64,000 nucleotides of DNA, from the NCBI RefSeq assembly GCF_028640845.1, contig NC_080541.1, positions 6,788,935-6,852,934 of the forward strand. The letters are read 5' to 3'. This document shows positions 1-8,726 of this stretch, one piece after another; position 1 is the first letter of the stretch, and every line of letters begins with the position of its first letter. This DNA is from Ahaetulla prasina. Lineage: Eukaryota; Chordata; Lepidosauria; Squamata; Colubridae. Both the position numbers and the translations under genes were made by a program. Below the pieces are notes generated by a model that was given only the letters and a program-made list of their open reading frames with translations, made no database searches and was not told the DNA's origin.

Positions 1-152
1 CGTGTGCAGATTTTTCTTTGCTTTTTTGACTTTTTAACAACTGTTGTAAATCACTTGAGCTTTGTTTAAAGAAAGAGCTAATTAAGATCGGCTCGTCTAC
101 TATAAAACGTTGACAAGTGCCATACTTTAAAATATATTGATTCGTTGATTTA
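1..152. other. no feature recognised
   Basis: Unremarkable AT-rich sequence at the window edge. No reading frame or repeat family was recognised. Confidence 0.5.
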
Positions 153-529
153 GGGTTAGGGTTAGTCCTCAGCCTAAGGCCGCAGCTGAGCCTGAAATTT
201 CTGTTGTTAGAGCGAGTTGGTTGTTAAGTGAATGCCGCCCCATTTTGCGACCTTTCTTGCCACTGTTATTAAGTGAATCACTGCCCTGGTTAAGTTAGGA
301 ACATGGTTGTTAGGCAAATCTGGCTTCCATGCTGACTTTACTTGTCAGACGGCCGCAAAAGGAGATCACATGCAACCGTCATAAATAAGAGCCAGTTGCC
401 AAGCATCCGAATTTTGATCCCGTGACCTGCAATGGTTGTAAGTGTGAAAAATGGTCGTAAGTCACTTTTTTTTTGTTGCCGTTGTAAACTTCATTCTGAA
501 GGAATGGTTGTTAAGTCGAGGACTACCTG
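153..529. mobile_element. mariner-type MITE (family M), left end diverged
   Basis: Non-coding element of the family that recurs at 6929, 8727, 24099, 29546, 36488, 43316 and 58364. Its right end reads GTCGAGGACTACCTG and is followed by TA. Intact copies (for example 36488-36922) have inverted ends CAGGTAGTCCT/AGGACTACCTG flanked by TA, which is the target duplication typical of Tc1/mariner elements. The left end here is degenerate. No transposase is encoded. Confidence 0.7.
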
Positions 530-540
530 TACTGGAAGAA

Positions 541-608
541 CTGGGAACCTAGTTAAATGATGGCTTCCTACAAATCTGTTGGAAGCCATCGTTTAACTAG
601 GTTCCCAG
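541..608. repeat. 28-bp stem / 12-nt loop hairpin
   Basis: The arms 541-568 and 581-608 are reverse complements with one mismatch in 28 positions, around the 12-nt loop TACAAATCTGTT. It lies between the end of a MITE and an L2 tail. It could be a miniature foldback element or a miRNA-like hairpin; the sequence alone does not decide. Confidence 0.75.
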
Positions 609-620
609 TTGTGCTATCTG

Positions 621-956
621 TATTTATTTATTTATTTATTTATTTATCTTATTTATTAAATTTTTATACCGCCCTTCTCCCGAAGGACTCAGGGCGGTTC
701 AAAGCCAGATAAAACAGTAAAAAGTGCACAATAAAAACAGTAATTAAAAAACGTATTAAATGGAAGGCCAAGTTAAAATCCATTTAAAACCATAAAACCC
801 AATAAAATTTAAATCCAAATATTAAAAACTACTAAAAATTCTATGCCAGTCCTGGGCGAATAAATAGATATGTCTTCAACTCGCGGCGAAAGGTCCGAAG
901 GTCAGGCAGTTGACGGCAGTCTTAGGGGAAGTTCATTCCAGAGGGTAGTATTCCAT
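621..956 (-). mobile_element. L2-clade LINE 3' end, 5'-truncated
   Basis: A TTTA-rich start is followed by the reverse complement of the L2 tail found at the end of the longer L2 element at 32251-34672 (CCGCCCTGAGTCCTTCGGG on the minus strand). The end of the ORF2-derived region (AAGGTCCGAAGGTCAGG) lies near 890-905. Only the last few hundred bases of the element are present. Confidence 0.75.
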
Positions 957-974
957 GCTTTGGTTGTGCAAAGC

Positions 975-1178
975 AATAGAAAAAGCCCTTAGACTTATAT
1001 ACCGCTTCACAGTGCTTTACAGCCCTATCTAAGCAGTTTACAGAGTCAGCCTATTGCCCCCAACAGTCTGGGTCCTCATTTTACCCACCTCAGAAGGATG
1101 GAAGGCTGAGTCGACCTTGCGCTGGTCAGGATTGAACTGCTGGCAGAGGGCAGAGTTAGCCTGCATTCTGCATTCTAA
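975..1178 (-). mobile_element. tRNA-derived SINE (short type)
   Basis: Antisense copy of a SINE seen at least eight times in the window. The sense-strand 3' end resembles GCGGTATATAAGTCTAAG and the body carries GACCCAGACTGTTGGGGGC. The tRNA-like head is cut short and the copy runs into a GGAA array. Confidence 0.7.
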
Positions 1179-1272
1179 AAGGAAGGAAGGAAGGAAGGAA
1201 GGAAGGAAGGAAGGAAGGAAGGAAGGAAGGAAGGAAGGAAGGAAGGAAGAAAGGAAGGAAGGAAGGAAGGGC
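1179..1272. repeat. (GGAA)n microsatellite
   Basis: About 23 near-perfect tetramers lying between two antisense SINE copies. The lysine/glutamate- and serine/phenylalanine-rich reading frames across it are repeat translations, not genes. Confidence 0.95.
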
Positions 1273-1494
1273 AATAGCCCTTAGACTTACATACTGCTTC
1301 ACAGTGCTTTACAGCCCTCTCTAAGCGGTTTACAGAGTCAGCCTCTTGCCCCTAACAATCTGGGTCCTTATTTTATCCACCTCGGAAGGATGGAAGGCTG
1401 AGTCAACCTTGAGCCTGGTGAGATTCGAACTGCTGGCAGTCGGCAGAACCAGCCTGCAATACTGCATTCTAACCACTGCGCCACCACGGCTCCT
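1273..1494 (-). mobile_element. tRNA-derived SINE (short type), nearly complete
   Basis: Antisense copy reading from the tail (AGCCCTTAGACTTACATAC) to the tRNA-like head. On the minus strand the head reads GGTGGCGCAGTGGTTAGAATG, a plausible pol III A box, and a B-box-like GTTCGAATCTCACC follows. Confidence 0.75.
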
Positions 1495-1842
1495 AGGTAT
1501 CAAGAGAGTCTACGGTTTTAGCCAGAACTGATGGTTTTCTCACTTCTGTTTGTAAGAGGTCTATACTTAATGACTGGTATTTTGGGGTAATACTATTGTG
1601 GTAAGTACAGAGAGAGAGGCGGATGGAATCCCTCATGGTGTCGCCAATGCTCCTAGCCCTTTAAAAAAAATCACCTCTATGAAATTCCAATTTATAGGGT
1701 GGAATTAAAAATTAAATGATGATGGGAAACCCCCTTCGTTTTGGTAGATTGTTTTCTACTTGCTATCCGGTATTAGCCACTTCAGGGGCAAGGAATGGTC
1801 TTTGCTACCAGCTCCAGTCTTCTAATACTTTTGAATTCAATA
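1495..1842. other. no feature recognised
   Basis: About 350 bp with no repeat family, reading frame or motif that I recognise. It may be unique intergenic or upstream intronic sequence of the GPR20 locus. Confidence 0.4.
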
Positions 1843-2086
1843 GTACTTAGAATTAGATATCGCTTCACAGCGCTTTACAAGCACTCTCTAAGTAGTTTAC
1901 ACGGTCAGTATTTTGTTGCCCCCAACAATCTGGGTCCTCATTTTAGCCACCTTGGAAGGAAGGCTGAGCAGGTCAGGATCGAACTGCTGGCAGGATCAAC
2001 CTTGAGCAGGTCAGGATCGAACTGCTGGCAGTCGGCAGAATTACCCCGCAATACTGCATTCTAACTACTGTGCCACCACGGCTCAT
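1843..2086 (-). mobile_element. tRNA-derived SINE (short type) with internal duplication
   Basis: Antisense SINE ending in the tRNA-like head (TGTGCCACCACGGCTC). The segment AGCAGGTCAGGATCGAACTG occurs twice within it (1968-2030), an internal tandem duplication of about 37 bp. Confidence 0.7.
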
Positions 2087-2119
2087 GGTGCAACAGAATC
2101 TTTCTTTCATCCTGCAGTA

Positions 2120-2678
2120 TGTTGTGGCCCACCAGCGGATCTGGCAGCAGATTTGGCCAGTGAGGAGGTTGGGGAGGAACATGGGCCAGTCCTGGAGTCT
2201 GGGGAAGGCTCTGATGATGGCTCTGCGTCGGAGGCAAAGAGGGGGCCAGGGCCGTATGCCAGTTATCAGAGTCAGACATCAGTGAGGCAGATGAACAGCT
2301 GGAGCCCCTTCCCAGTGTGCGCATGTGCAAAGTTGCCAGACGAAGGGAATAGCTAAAGAACAAGGGTCGACTTGGGAGTAAGGCCACGGGTGGATAATGA
2401 ATGGCCCCTCCCAGAGGGAATAAAAGAGGAGCGAAAGGGGAGTGGAGTTTGCAGGAGACAATTAGTTCATTACTGCATTCTTGCAAGTATTGCGGCGTCT
2501 GAAAGATATCAGCCTGACCACTCTCCTAGCTAGATAAAGGTCAGTAATTGTGAACTATCTTGAAAGATTGTGGGAGAGGAAAGACTTTGCTGGAGGAGAA
2601 TTCACTGTAAATTAAATAAAAGGAATTTATTGGGACGAAGACTGGCTTCGTGCTGCTGGGAAAGCCTAGGTGAGAACA
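2120..2678 (+). mobile_element. solo LTR, same family as 60728-61278, sense to GPR20
   Basis: Begins TGTTGTGGCCC and ends near GTGAGAACA. Its body aligns by eye with the reverse complement of the LTR at 60728-61278: a GGGGCCGGGGCC-like stretch, a CTGATGATGGCTCTG-like stretch, and a GGCCCCTCCCA box before a TATA-like AATAAAAG (about 2419-2426). A polyadenylation-type AATAAA (about 2615) follows. No matching target duplication was found and no internal retroviral genes adjoin it. It lies about 180 bp before the GPR20 splice acceptor in the same orientation. Confidence 0.6.
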
Positions 2679-2830
2679 GAATAGCTGGGATATTTGCAAA
2701 TAAGGGTAGAGATAGGAAGGTTTGGGTCCTAACCTCCTTGGGGGGTTCCCCCCCCCCAAAAAAAGTTATCCATGACCTCAGGGATCTTGCCAAGGTTACA
2801 CTATTGAGCGGTGTAAAAATCGCCTGTGAA

Positions 2831-2857
2831 CCTGTATCTTTGCTTGTTGTCTCATAG
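2831..2857 (+). promoter_or_regulatory. GPR20: probable 3' splice site of the GPR20 coding exon
   Basis: A pyrimidine-rich run (CTTTGCTTGTTGTCTCATAG) ends in AG at 2856-2857, 21 bases before the start codon. A non-coding first exon joined to a single coding exon is common among class A receptors. The upstream exon was not identified in this window. Confidence 0.5.
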
Positions 2858-2878
2858 GTACCATTAGCGGCGTTGACC

Positions 2879-3910
2879 ATGGAGCCTTCCAACAACTCTA
2901 CGGTGTCCTCCAACAACAGTGATATGTTCAACAAGTTTGTCCACCTGGACGGAGAGCTATCGGAGAGATTTCATACCTTATGGATTGTCCTGGTAGTGAT
3001 CAATACCATCATCTTTCTGATGGGTGTGGTGTTGAACTCTGTAGCTCTCTACGTCTTCTGCTTCCGCACCAAAACGAAAACCACGTCGGTCATCTACACC
3101 ATCAATCTTATCATCACCGATCTGCTGGTGGGTTTCTCTTTACCGGTCCGGATCATTGTCCACTACAGCGCCAAGGACTGCCACACCTGTGCCCTCGTCC
3201 ACATTTTCACCTACTTTGTCAACATGTACTGCAGCATCCTCTTCCTCACTTGTATCTGCATTGACCGGTACTTGGCTATTGTCCAGGTAGAAGCTTCGCG
3301 CAAGTGGAGGAACCCCAACTACGCCAAAGGTATCTGTGCTTTCATCTGGACTTTCGCCACCGTCATCACCTTCTCCATCCTCATCGTGGCCATGAAGTTC
3401 TCCTACTGCTGCATTGCGCAGATCCTGCCCTTGATGGTCTGCGAGTACTTCTTCCCGCTGATCGTCCTGACGTTCTTCACAACCAGGATCATGTGCGCGC
3501 TTTCCAAGCCCACCCTCATGCACCAGAGTCGGGAGAGGCGGATGCGAGCCGTTCAGCTCCTCATCACGGTCCTCCTCATCTTCATGATCTGCTTCACCCC
3601 TTTCCACGTGCGCCAGCTGGCCATCGCCATCAACCCCGCCATGTCCTACGACCTCAGCTTGGTGGTGTACCACGTGACGGTCACCTTGAGCAGCCTCAAC
3701 AGTTGCATGGATCCCATTGTCTACTGCTTTGTCACCAACAATTTCCAGTCCACTATGAAAAACATCTTCAGGAAGTCGGAGCTGGAGCAAGCCAGCGGAG
3801 AGGTCATCAGCGTCAACAAAGGCTCCGGTTCGAACGCGCTCATGGCGTTTGCGAACGCTATAGGGAATCCCTTGGGGTTGCCTTTGCCCAGCAGCACCCC
3901 AAACTCCTAG
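2879..3910 (+). CDS. GPR20: orphan G protein-coupled receptor 20
   Basis: Predicted 343-residue class A GPCR of the plasma membrane, close in length to mammalian GPR20 (about 358). GPR20 is an orphan receptor reported to signal constitutively through Gi. The N-terminus has no clear signal peptide but has N-glycosylation sequons at N5, N6 and N12. Seven hydrophobic segments lie near residues 34-60, 69-92, 104-131, 150-172, 183-207, 223-249 and 258-287. Class landmarks are present: N53 (1.50), D81 (2.50), DRY 129-131, W157, CFTPF at 238-242, and DPIVY at 278-282 in place of NPxxY. C104 and C177/C178 can form the usual TM3-ECL2 disulfide. The runs RTKTKTTSVIYTINL and SSLNSCMDPIVYCFVT are strongly GPR20-like. 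The ATG at 2879 was chosen because its context (GACCATGG) fits Kozak; the two codons upstream that stay open have no ATG. The frame is intact to TAG at 3908-3910. GC content is well above the flanking repeats. It could only be confused with another orphan receptor; I consider GPR20 secure. Confidence 0.95.
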   Translation: MEPSNNSTVSSNNSDMFNKFVHLDGELSERFHTLWIVLVVINTIIFLMGVVLNSVALYVFCFRTKTKTTSVIYTINLIITDLLVGFSLPVRIIVHYSAKDCHTCALVHIFTYFVNMYCSILFLTCICIDRYLAIVQVEASRKWRNPNYAKGICAFIWTFATVITFSILIVAMKFSYCCIAQILPLMVCEYFFPLIVLTFFTTRIMCALSKPTLMHQSRERRMRAVQLLITVLLIFMICFTPFHVRQLAIAINPAMSYDLSLVVYHVTVTLSSLNSCMDPIVYCFVTNNFQSTMKNIFRKSELEQASGEVISVNKGSGSNALMAFANAIGNPLGLPLPSSTPNS

Positions 3911-4186
3911 ACTCGAGGGGCCCTCTACGAGGACAGAACGGATATCTGCTATTCCTTTTCGGCTAAAACATTTTTTTTCCCTTTCTCTCTAAACATCGTA
4001 GCTGGGTTCCAGATTTTGTCAAGCTCTCCGATATGACACACTCAAGTTTATTTATGGCAGCTGGTGTTGTCATCTGGGAAATTACTTGGATTGCGTCGGG
4101 CATTCCAGATTCCTAAGAGTTTCCCCGATTCAGGAATTTGCGGAGAAAGGAACGTGCACAGCGCCGTATTTTGCTAGCATAGAGGC
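3911..4186 (+). other. GPR20: proximal 3' UTR of GPR20 (inferred)
   Basis: Non-repetitive sequence directly after the stop codon and before a CR1 insertion. No AATAAA occurs in it, so if it is transcribed the message continues into the CR1 fragment. Confidence 0.4.
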
Positions 4187-4905
4187 ATAGAATAACAACG
4201 TTGGAAGGGACCTTGGAGGTCTTCTAGTCCTGCTCCTGCTCAAGCAGGAGACCCTGTAACATTTCAGACAAGTCCAGACTCTTCTTGAAAGCCTCCAGTA
4301 TTGTTGGGGCACCCATAACTCCTGAAGAAAGCCCGTCTACTGGTTGCTTGTTCTCACGGTCAGGAAATATCTCCTTGGTATTAGGTTGCTTCTGTCCTTG
4401 GTTAGTGTCCATCTACCGTTTCTCATTTTACGTTTTGGTGCTTTGGAAAATAATTTGGCATCCCCCCCCTCCTCTTCTTTGTGGCAGCCCTTCAAATATT
4501 GGAATATTACTATCGTGAAACCTTGTTTTCACTAGACTAACAGTAACAGAGTCGGAAGAGACCTTGGAGGTCATCTAGTCCAACCCCCTGCTCACCCAGA
4601 AGACCTGTACTAGGGATTCGAACCGCCGAACTGCCGACCTTTCCGATCGACAAGCTCAGCGTTTTAGCCGCTGAGCCACCAAGTCAGGTTATAGACCTAC
4701 CCAATTCCTGCAATCGTTCTTGATTTGTTTTAGCCTCCAGCGGCCCCATCTTGGTCGCTCTTCTCTGCACTCTTTCCAGAGTCTCGACATATTTTTTTTT
4801 GTTTTTATATTGGGGTGACCAAAAGCAGATGCAGTATTCCACGTGTGGTCTTACTAAGGCTTTGTAAAGTCGCACTAATACGTCACGTGCTCTATTTAAG
4901 ATGAT
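4187..4905 (-). mobile_element. CR1 LINE 3' region, rearranged, with a SINE head inside
   Basis: The minus strand encodes typical CR1 ORF2 C-terminal peptides: [19 protein letters not shown] and ETLERVQRRATK (4684-4875), then pieces of the region that ends NNLPPEV in other copies (4187-4520). The two parts are separated by a second CR1 start and by the SINE head at 4612-4685. Frameshifts and stops show it is dead. Confidence 0.8.
4612..4685 (-). mobile_element. Sauria-SINE-like tRNA head
   Basis: On the minus strand: TGGTGGCTCAGCGGCTAAAA (A-box region) and GGCGGTTCGAATCCCTAGT (B box). It has the same head as the longer copy at 35275-35477. It is only the tRNA-related part and is not a functional tRNA gene. 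Confidence 0.65.
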
Positions 4906-5475
4906 CTGTAAGACCAGGGCAGGGAGAAAATGGATTTTATAGTGCCTGTTCTTATACTTCGGATGGAAAAGAGATAGTTACCAAGTTTGCCTTTTTTGAA
5001 ATGAGAATAATTCAGGATCGCTGTCACTCTGGCAAATGGGGCTGGTTATTTGAAACGATTTGACGCCTAACCCCACTGAATGCCAAAGCTATGACAGTAA
5101 TAAAAGAAACATCTACAGTTGTGATGCACTGTACTTTGTGCTGTGAGAGAAATTTGTTTCTCAAGAATGTTTTTGATTCCTGCAAAAAGGAATCCGGGAT
5201 GACTGACTGAAATTAAACGTTGCATCGAGTGGAAAGCAAATCCCAGTGGGCCGTTTCAATGCTTTTTTAAAAAAAAAAAAACACCAACAATGCCAACAAA
5301 GGAAGGATAATTTTCAGTAAATCTGTTTTTAACTTTCCTTCCCTCCTATGGGCCTTAGCTGCAGCTACCGTTCCTATTTAACCTAATGAAAGAGAGTTTA
5401 ATCCGGGCTATTCTTTCAAATCTGGGTGAAAGTTATTGCTAGAAAAATAATGAACGGAATAGAGAATATATTACA
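4906..5475. other. no repeat or gene recognised; possible distal 3' UTR
   Basis: Mostly unique-looking, AT-rich sequence with a poly-A run near 5268-5281. It contains AATAAA at 5099-5104. Confidence 0.4.
5099..5104 (+). terminator. GPR20: candidate polyadenylation signal for GPR20
   Basis: First AATAAA on the + strand downstream of the GPR20 stop codon that I noticed, about 1.2 kb away. No supporting downstream element can be judged by eye, and a CR1 fragment lies between. Weak call. Confidence 0.2.
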
Positions 5476-5811
5476 AAATAGAGAATGGAATGGAATGGAA
5501 TGGAATGGAATGGAATGGAATGGAATGGAACGGAACGGAACGGAACGGAACGGAACAGAACAGAACAGAACAGAACAGAACAGAACAGAATAGAATAGAA
5601 TAGAAAATGGAGTAAAGTAGAGTAGAGTAAAGTAGGATAGGATAGGATAGGATAGGATAGGGTAGGGTAGGGTAGGGTAGGGTAGGGTAGGGTAGGGTAG
5701 GGTAGACTAGACTAGACTAGACTAGACTAGACTAGACTAGAATAGAATAGAATAGAATAGAATAGAATAGAATAGAATAGAATAGAATAGAATAGAATAG
5801 AATAGAATTTT
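5476..5811. repeat. block-structured pentanucleotide array
   Basis: Successive blocks of different 5-mers keep one length register: GGAAT, GGAAC, AGAAC, AGAAT, then AGTAG-type, GGATA, GGGTA, GACTA and finally AATAG. Each block differs from its neighbours by one or two bases per unit. It ends at the 3' end of an antisense LINE. Confidence 0.9.
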
Positions 5812-5884
5812 CTATTGGCCAAGTGTGATTGGACACACAAGGAATTTGTCTTTGGTGCATATGCTCTCAGTGTACATAAAAGAA
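5812..5884 (-). mobile_element. 3' terminus of ATTCT-tailed LINE (short copy)
   Basis: Reads TATTGGCCAAGTGTGATTGG and GGACACACAAGGAATTTGTC, identical to the start of the antisense LINE copies at 24497, 28981 and 61770. Only about 70 bp of the element are left, between two AATAG-type arrays. Confidence 0.8.
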
Positions 5885-6073
5885 ATAGAATAGAATAGAG
5901 TAGAGTAGAGTAGAGTAGAGTAGAGTAGAGTAGAGTAGAGTAGAGTAGAATAGAATAGAATAGAATAGAATAGAATAGAATAGAATAGAATAGAATAGAA
6001 AATGGAGTAGAGTAGAGTAGAGTAGAGTAGAGTAGAGTAGAGTAGAATAGAATAGAACAGAACAGAACAGAAG
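5885..6073. repeat. AGTAG / AATAG pentanucleotide array
   Basis: Continuous pentamers (GAGTA, then GAATA, GAGTA, and AGAAC at the end). The serine/tyrosine/leucine-rich minus-strand frames here are translations of this array. Confidence 0.95.
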
Positions 6074-6319
6074 CTGGAGGGGACCTTGAAGGGAGGAAGT
6101 GAGAGAGAGACCTTCCAGGAAGTGAGTAAAAATGACATCTGCGATCATGCAATGAAACCCGTCGCCCTTGTCTAAAAATATAATAATTATTAAAGACAGT
6201 CATGGAAATAAAAAGAGAAGCAGGAAATAATATAAATTTTGCAAATTTATTGCAGCCAGTCCGGGGCCACTTACCAACAAAATATTGTATAAAAAGAGTA
6301 TAGCATCCAGGTACGTGTG

Positions 6320-6841
6320 TGTCGTGTCCCACTCCTCCGCTGACGGCTGGGTCCGGGAAATCCGAATCAGGCTTGCCTCTGCAGCTCTGCCCAAAGTCCT
6401 AGCAAAGTCCTCAGAGCAGGCAGGAGACCAGTAAGTGACTTCAGCAAGATATGTTTAGACTTTGCCTGACTCAGAGACTGCCAGAAAGTAGCTCCTTTAT
6501 ATAGGCCATGGGGTGTGGCTCCATGACTCAGCACTCATTAAGGCCTGCCCCTCCCTTCCCTCTGTTGCCTCCGCCTCTCCAATCTTCTGATGCGAGGGTC
6601 ACTCCAATCAGCTGTTCTTGGGAGTAAACCCTCCTCAGGCTCACCTGCTGTGGATGAGGGGGAGGGGTCTAGCTGCTCCGTTTGCCTGGGCATGGAGTCA
6701 GGGCTGGGGCAGGGAGATGCTCCTTCTTCTGCAGTTTGTGGGGGCATGGAGCCAGGACTTGGGCCGGAAGGCATACATTCCTCAGTGTTGGGGAGCAGGT
6801 AAGAAGGCCCCGGCTGCTCTGAGGGCGGGCAAGACATAACA
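6320..6841 (-). mobile_element. solo LTR, family 2
   Basis: Runs from TGTCGTGTCCC to GACATAACA and is flanked by GTGTG on both sides (6315-6319, 6842-6846), although that sequence lies in a GT-rich context. On the minus strand it holds a TATA box (TATATAAAG, about 6496-6503) after a CCATGACTCAGC-like motif, as in the copies at 16620 and 24925. No gag, pol or env sequence adjoins. Confidence 0.8.
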
Positions 6842-6912
6842 GTGTGTGTTTCTGTGTGTTTGTATTTGTGTGTGTTTGTGTGGGCGTCTGTGGGTGTCTA
6901 TGGGTGTGTATC
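6842..6912. repeat. GT-rich simple repeat
   Basis: Imperfect TGTG/TGTTTG stretch adjoining the LTR. Confidence 0.8.
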
Positions 6913-6928
6913 TAAGACAAAAACTACA

Positions 6929-7301
6929 CAGGTGATAGTCCTCGACATTACAACGAGCCCAACATTTCTGTTGCTAACGAGACCGTTGTTAAGTGAATTT
7001 TGTCCCGTTTTCCAATACCTTTCTTGCCACCGTCATTAAGTGAATCGCAGCCAGCGATAAGTTAGGAACACGGTTGTTAAAAGAAACTGGCTTCCCCATC
7101 GACTTCGCTTGTCAGAAGGTCACAAAAGGGGATCGCGTGACCCCGGGACACAGCAGTCGTCATAAATATGAATCGGTTGCTGAAGTTTTGAATTTTGATG
7201 CTGCAAAGGTTATAAATGTCGAAAAACGGTCATAAGTCACTTTTTTTCAGTGCCGTTTTGAACGGTCACTAAACGAACTCCTGTAAGCCAAAGACTACCT
7301 G
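6929..7301. mobile_element. mariner-type MITE (family M)
   Basis: Left end CAGGTGATAGTCCTCGAC, right end AGACTACCTG. The internal body (GACCCCGGGACACAGCAG, AAACGGTCATAAGTCACTTT) is the family consensus. Non-coding. Confidence 0.75.
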
Positions 7302-7496
7302 CATTGCACTCTTTTTTTAATCAGTGGATCCATAAGTTCCCATTTGGTTATTTCTTTTCCTTTTTAGCAAAAAGTCCATAAAAGTCCCCGGCCCTTTTTA
7401 TGTGTTTAGCGCATGCAATATATTTGAAAGAAAGGACTCTGTAAAGTTGTGCCTGCCATTTTGATTTTGTTGACACACACCATGGGTGTGTGTGTC
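7302..7496. other. no feature recognised
   Basis: Short unique-looking stretch between a MITE and a minisatellite. Confidence 0.4.
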
Positions 7497-7956
7497 GTGG
7501 GTACCCTACATCGGCATCTCCTGCATTGGTACCCTACATCGGGGTCTGGGGGTACCCTACATCAGGGGTACCCTACATCGAGGTACCCTACATCGGGGTC
7601 ATGGGTACCCTACATCGGGGTCTCCTACATCGGTACCCTACATCGGGGTCTGGGGGTACCCTACATCGGGGGTACCCTACATCGGGGTACCCTACATCGG
7701 GGTCTCCTACATCGGTACCCTACATTGGGGTCTGGGGGTACCTTACATCGGGGGTACTCTACATCGGGGAACCCTACATCGGGGTCATGGGTACCCTACA
7801 TCGGGGTCTCCTACATCGGTACCCTACATCAGGGTCTGGGTGTACCCTACATCGGGGTACCCTACATTGGGGTCATGGGTACCCTACATTGGGGCCTCCT
7901 ACATCGGTACCCTACATCGGGGTCTGGGGGTACCCTACATCGGGGGTACCCTACAT
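7497..7956. repeat. minisatellite of TACCCTACATCGGGG units
   Basis: About 25 units built on (TA)CCCTACAT + CGGGGTC(TCC), arranged in a higher-order pattern (variants ending CATGGG, TCTGGGG, TCTCCTACATCGG). The array runs straight into the hAT MITE at 7957, whose 8-bp target site CCCTACAT and terminus CAGGGTCTCC look like one more unit. The three overlapping frames of 165-190 codons across it are translations of this repeat. Confidence 0.95.
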
Positions 7957-8078
7957 CAGGGTCTCCAACCTTGGCAACTTTAAGACTTGTGGACTTCAAC
8001 TCCCAGAGCAAAGCTGGCTGAGGAATTCTGGGAGTTGAAGTCCACAAGTCTTAAAGTTGCCAGGGTTGGAGACCCCTG
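7957..8078. mobile_element. palindromic hAT MITE (family H1)
   Basis: Near-perfect inverted repeat with termini CAGGGTCTCCAACC and GGTTGGAGACCCCTG. The 8-bp target duplication is CCCTACAT (7949-7956) / CCTTACAT (8079-8086). It is non-coding; mobilisation would need a hAT transposase elsewhere. Confidence 0.85.
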
Positions 8079-8086
8079 CCTTACAT

Positions 8087-8726
8087 AGATGCACATAGAA
8101 ATTCTCGGCTCAGAACACACACACGCATCAAACAGCAAGATTTTCAGCCATAAACAAGCCGAGTTGTGATTTCCTGGGGTGGCTTCCAAGTCGAAAGCCA
8201 TTCTCAGCATTGTAACTGCAGCACGAAACCGCCAACATGCTAAACGTGGAATATATTATATCATGAAAATATGTTCTCATCGTGTGGAAAAGATTCCCCA
8301 AGCCCTTCTCTTCTTCTCCCTCGAAGCAGAGCTGGGAAACAGGGCCGCATAAATAAGATTCTCTTCGGTTTAGACAACGGGGGTTGCAGTGGCTAAAATA
8401 AGATGACATCCCCAGGGAGAAGGAAAAAAATAAGGAAAAATAAATATTAAAAAAAAAGACTTGATGACAATTAATTCACAAGTGCGGACACCAAGAGCCG
8501 AGAGGAAAATAAATACTCCTGTTATTTAACGTTGCTGAAAAGCAAAGAAAAGTTATTAAGGGCTGAAAATAGCGACTTTATAGGCTGCTCTTCCCAGTTA
8601 AAGATGGCGGGATTGGAAGGTTCCAGAATCTGGAGAGTCCAAGTAGTTGAAGTCCACTTAGATTTTAACCTTCGGAAGGATACAATGGATAACATGCCGT
8701 TGACGTATCTTCTACTGTAGAAAGTA
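8087..8726. other. no gene or repeat recognised
   Basis: About 640 bp of unique-looking sequence with no convincing frame. The longest open frames are under 100 codons and show no family signature. Confidence 0.4.

Noticed and set aside
151..166. TTAGGG-like tandem (TAGGGTTAGGGTTAG)
   Set aside because: Only two to three units, at the degenerate end of a MITE; not a telomeric array.
2873..2878. Two extra codons upstream of the GPR20 ATG
   Set aside because: The first is TTG; the ATG at 2879 has a good Kozak context and follows a probable splice acceptor.
3140..3966. Other frames of 216 and 220 codons overlapping GPR20
   Set aside because: Shadows of the GPR20 coding sequence caused by its high GC content.
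4612..4685. Possible tRNA gene (A and B boxes)
   Set aside because: SINE head; the same sequence continues into SINE body elsewhere (35275-35477) and no acceptor stem closes.
7497..7956. CRISPR-like array
   Set aside because: Units are contiguous with no unique spacers, and this is vertebrate DNA.
7449..8038. Three overlapping frames of 165-190 codons with YPTSG/TLHRG repeats
   Set aside because: A minisatellite with a unit that leaves all frames open; no start context or conservation.
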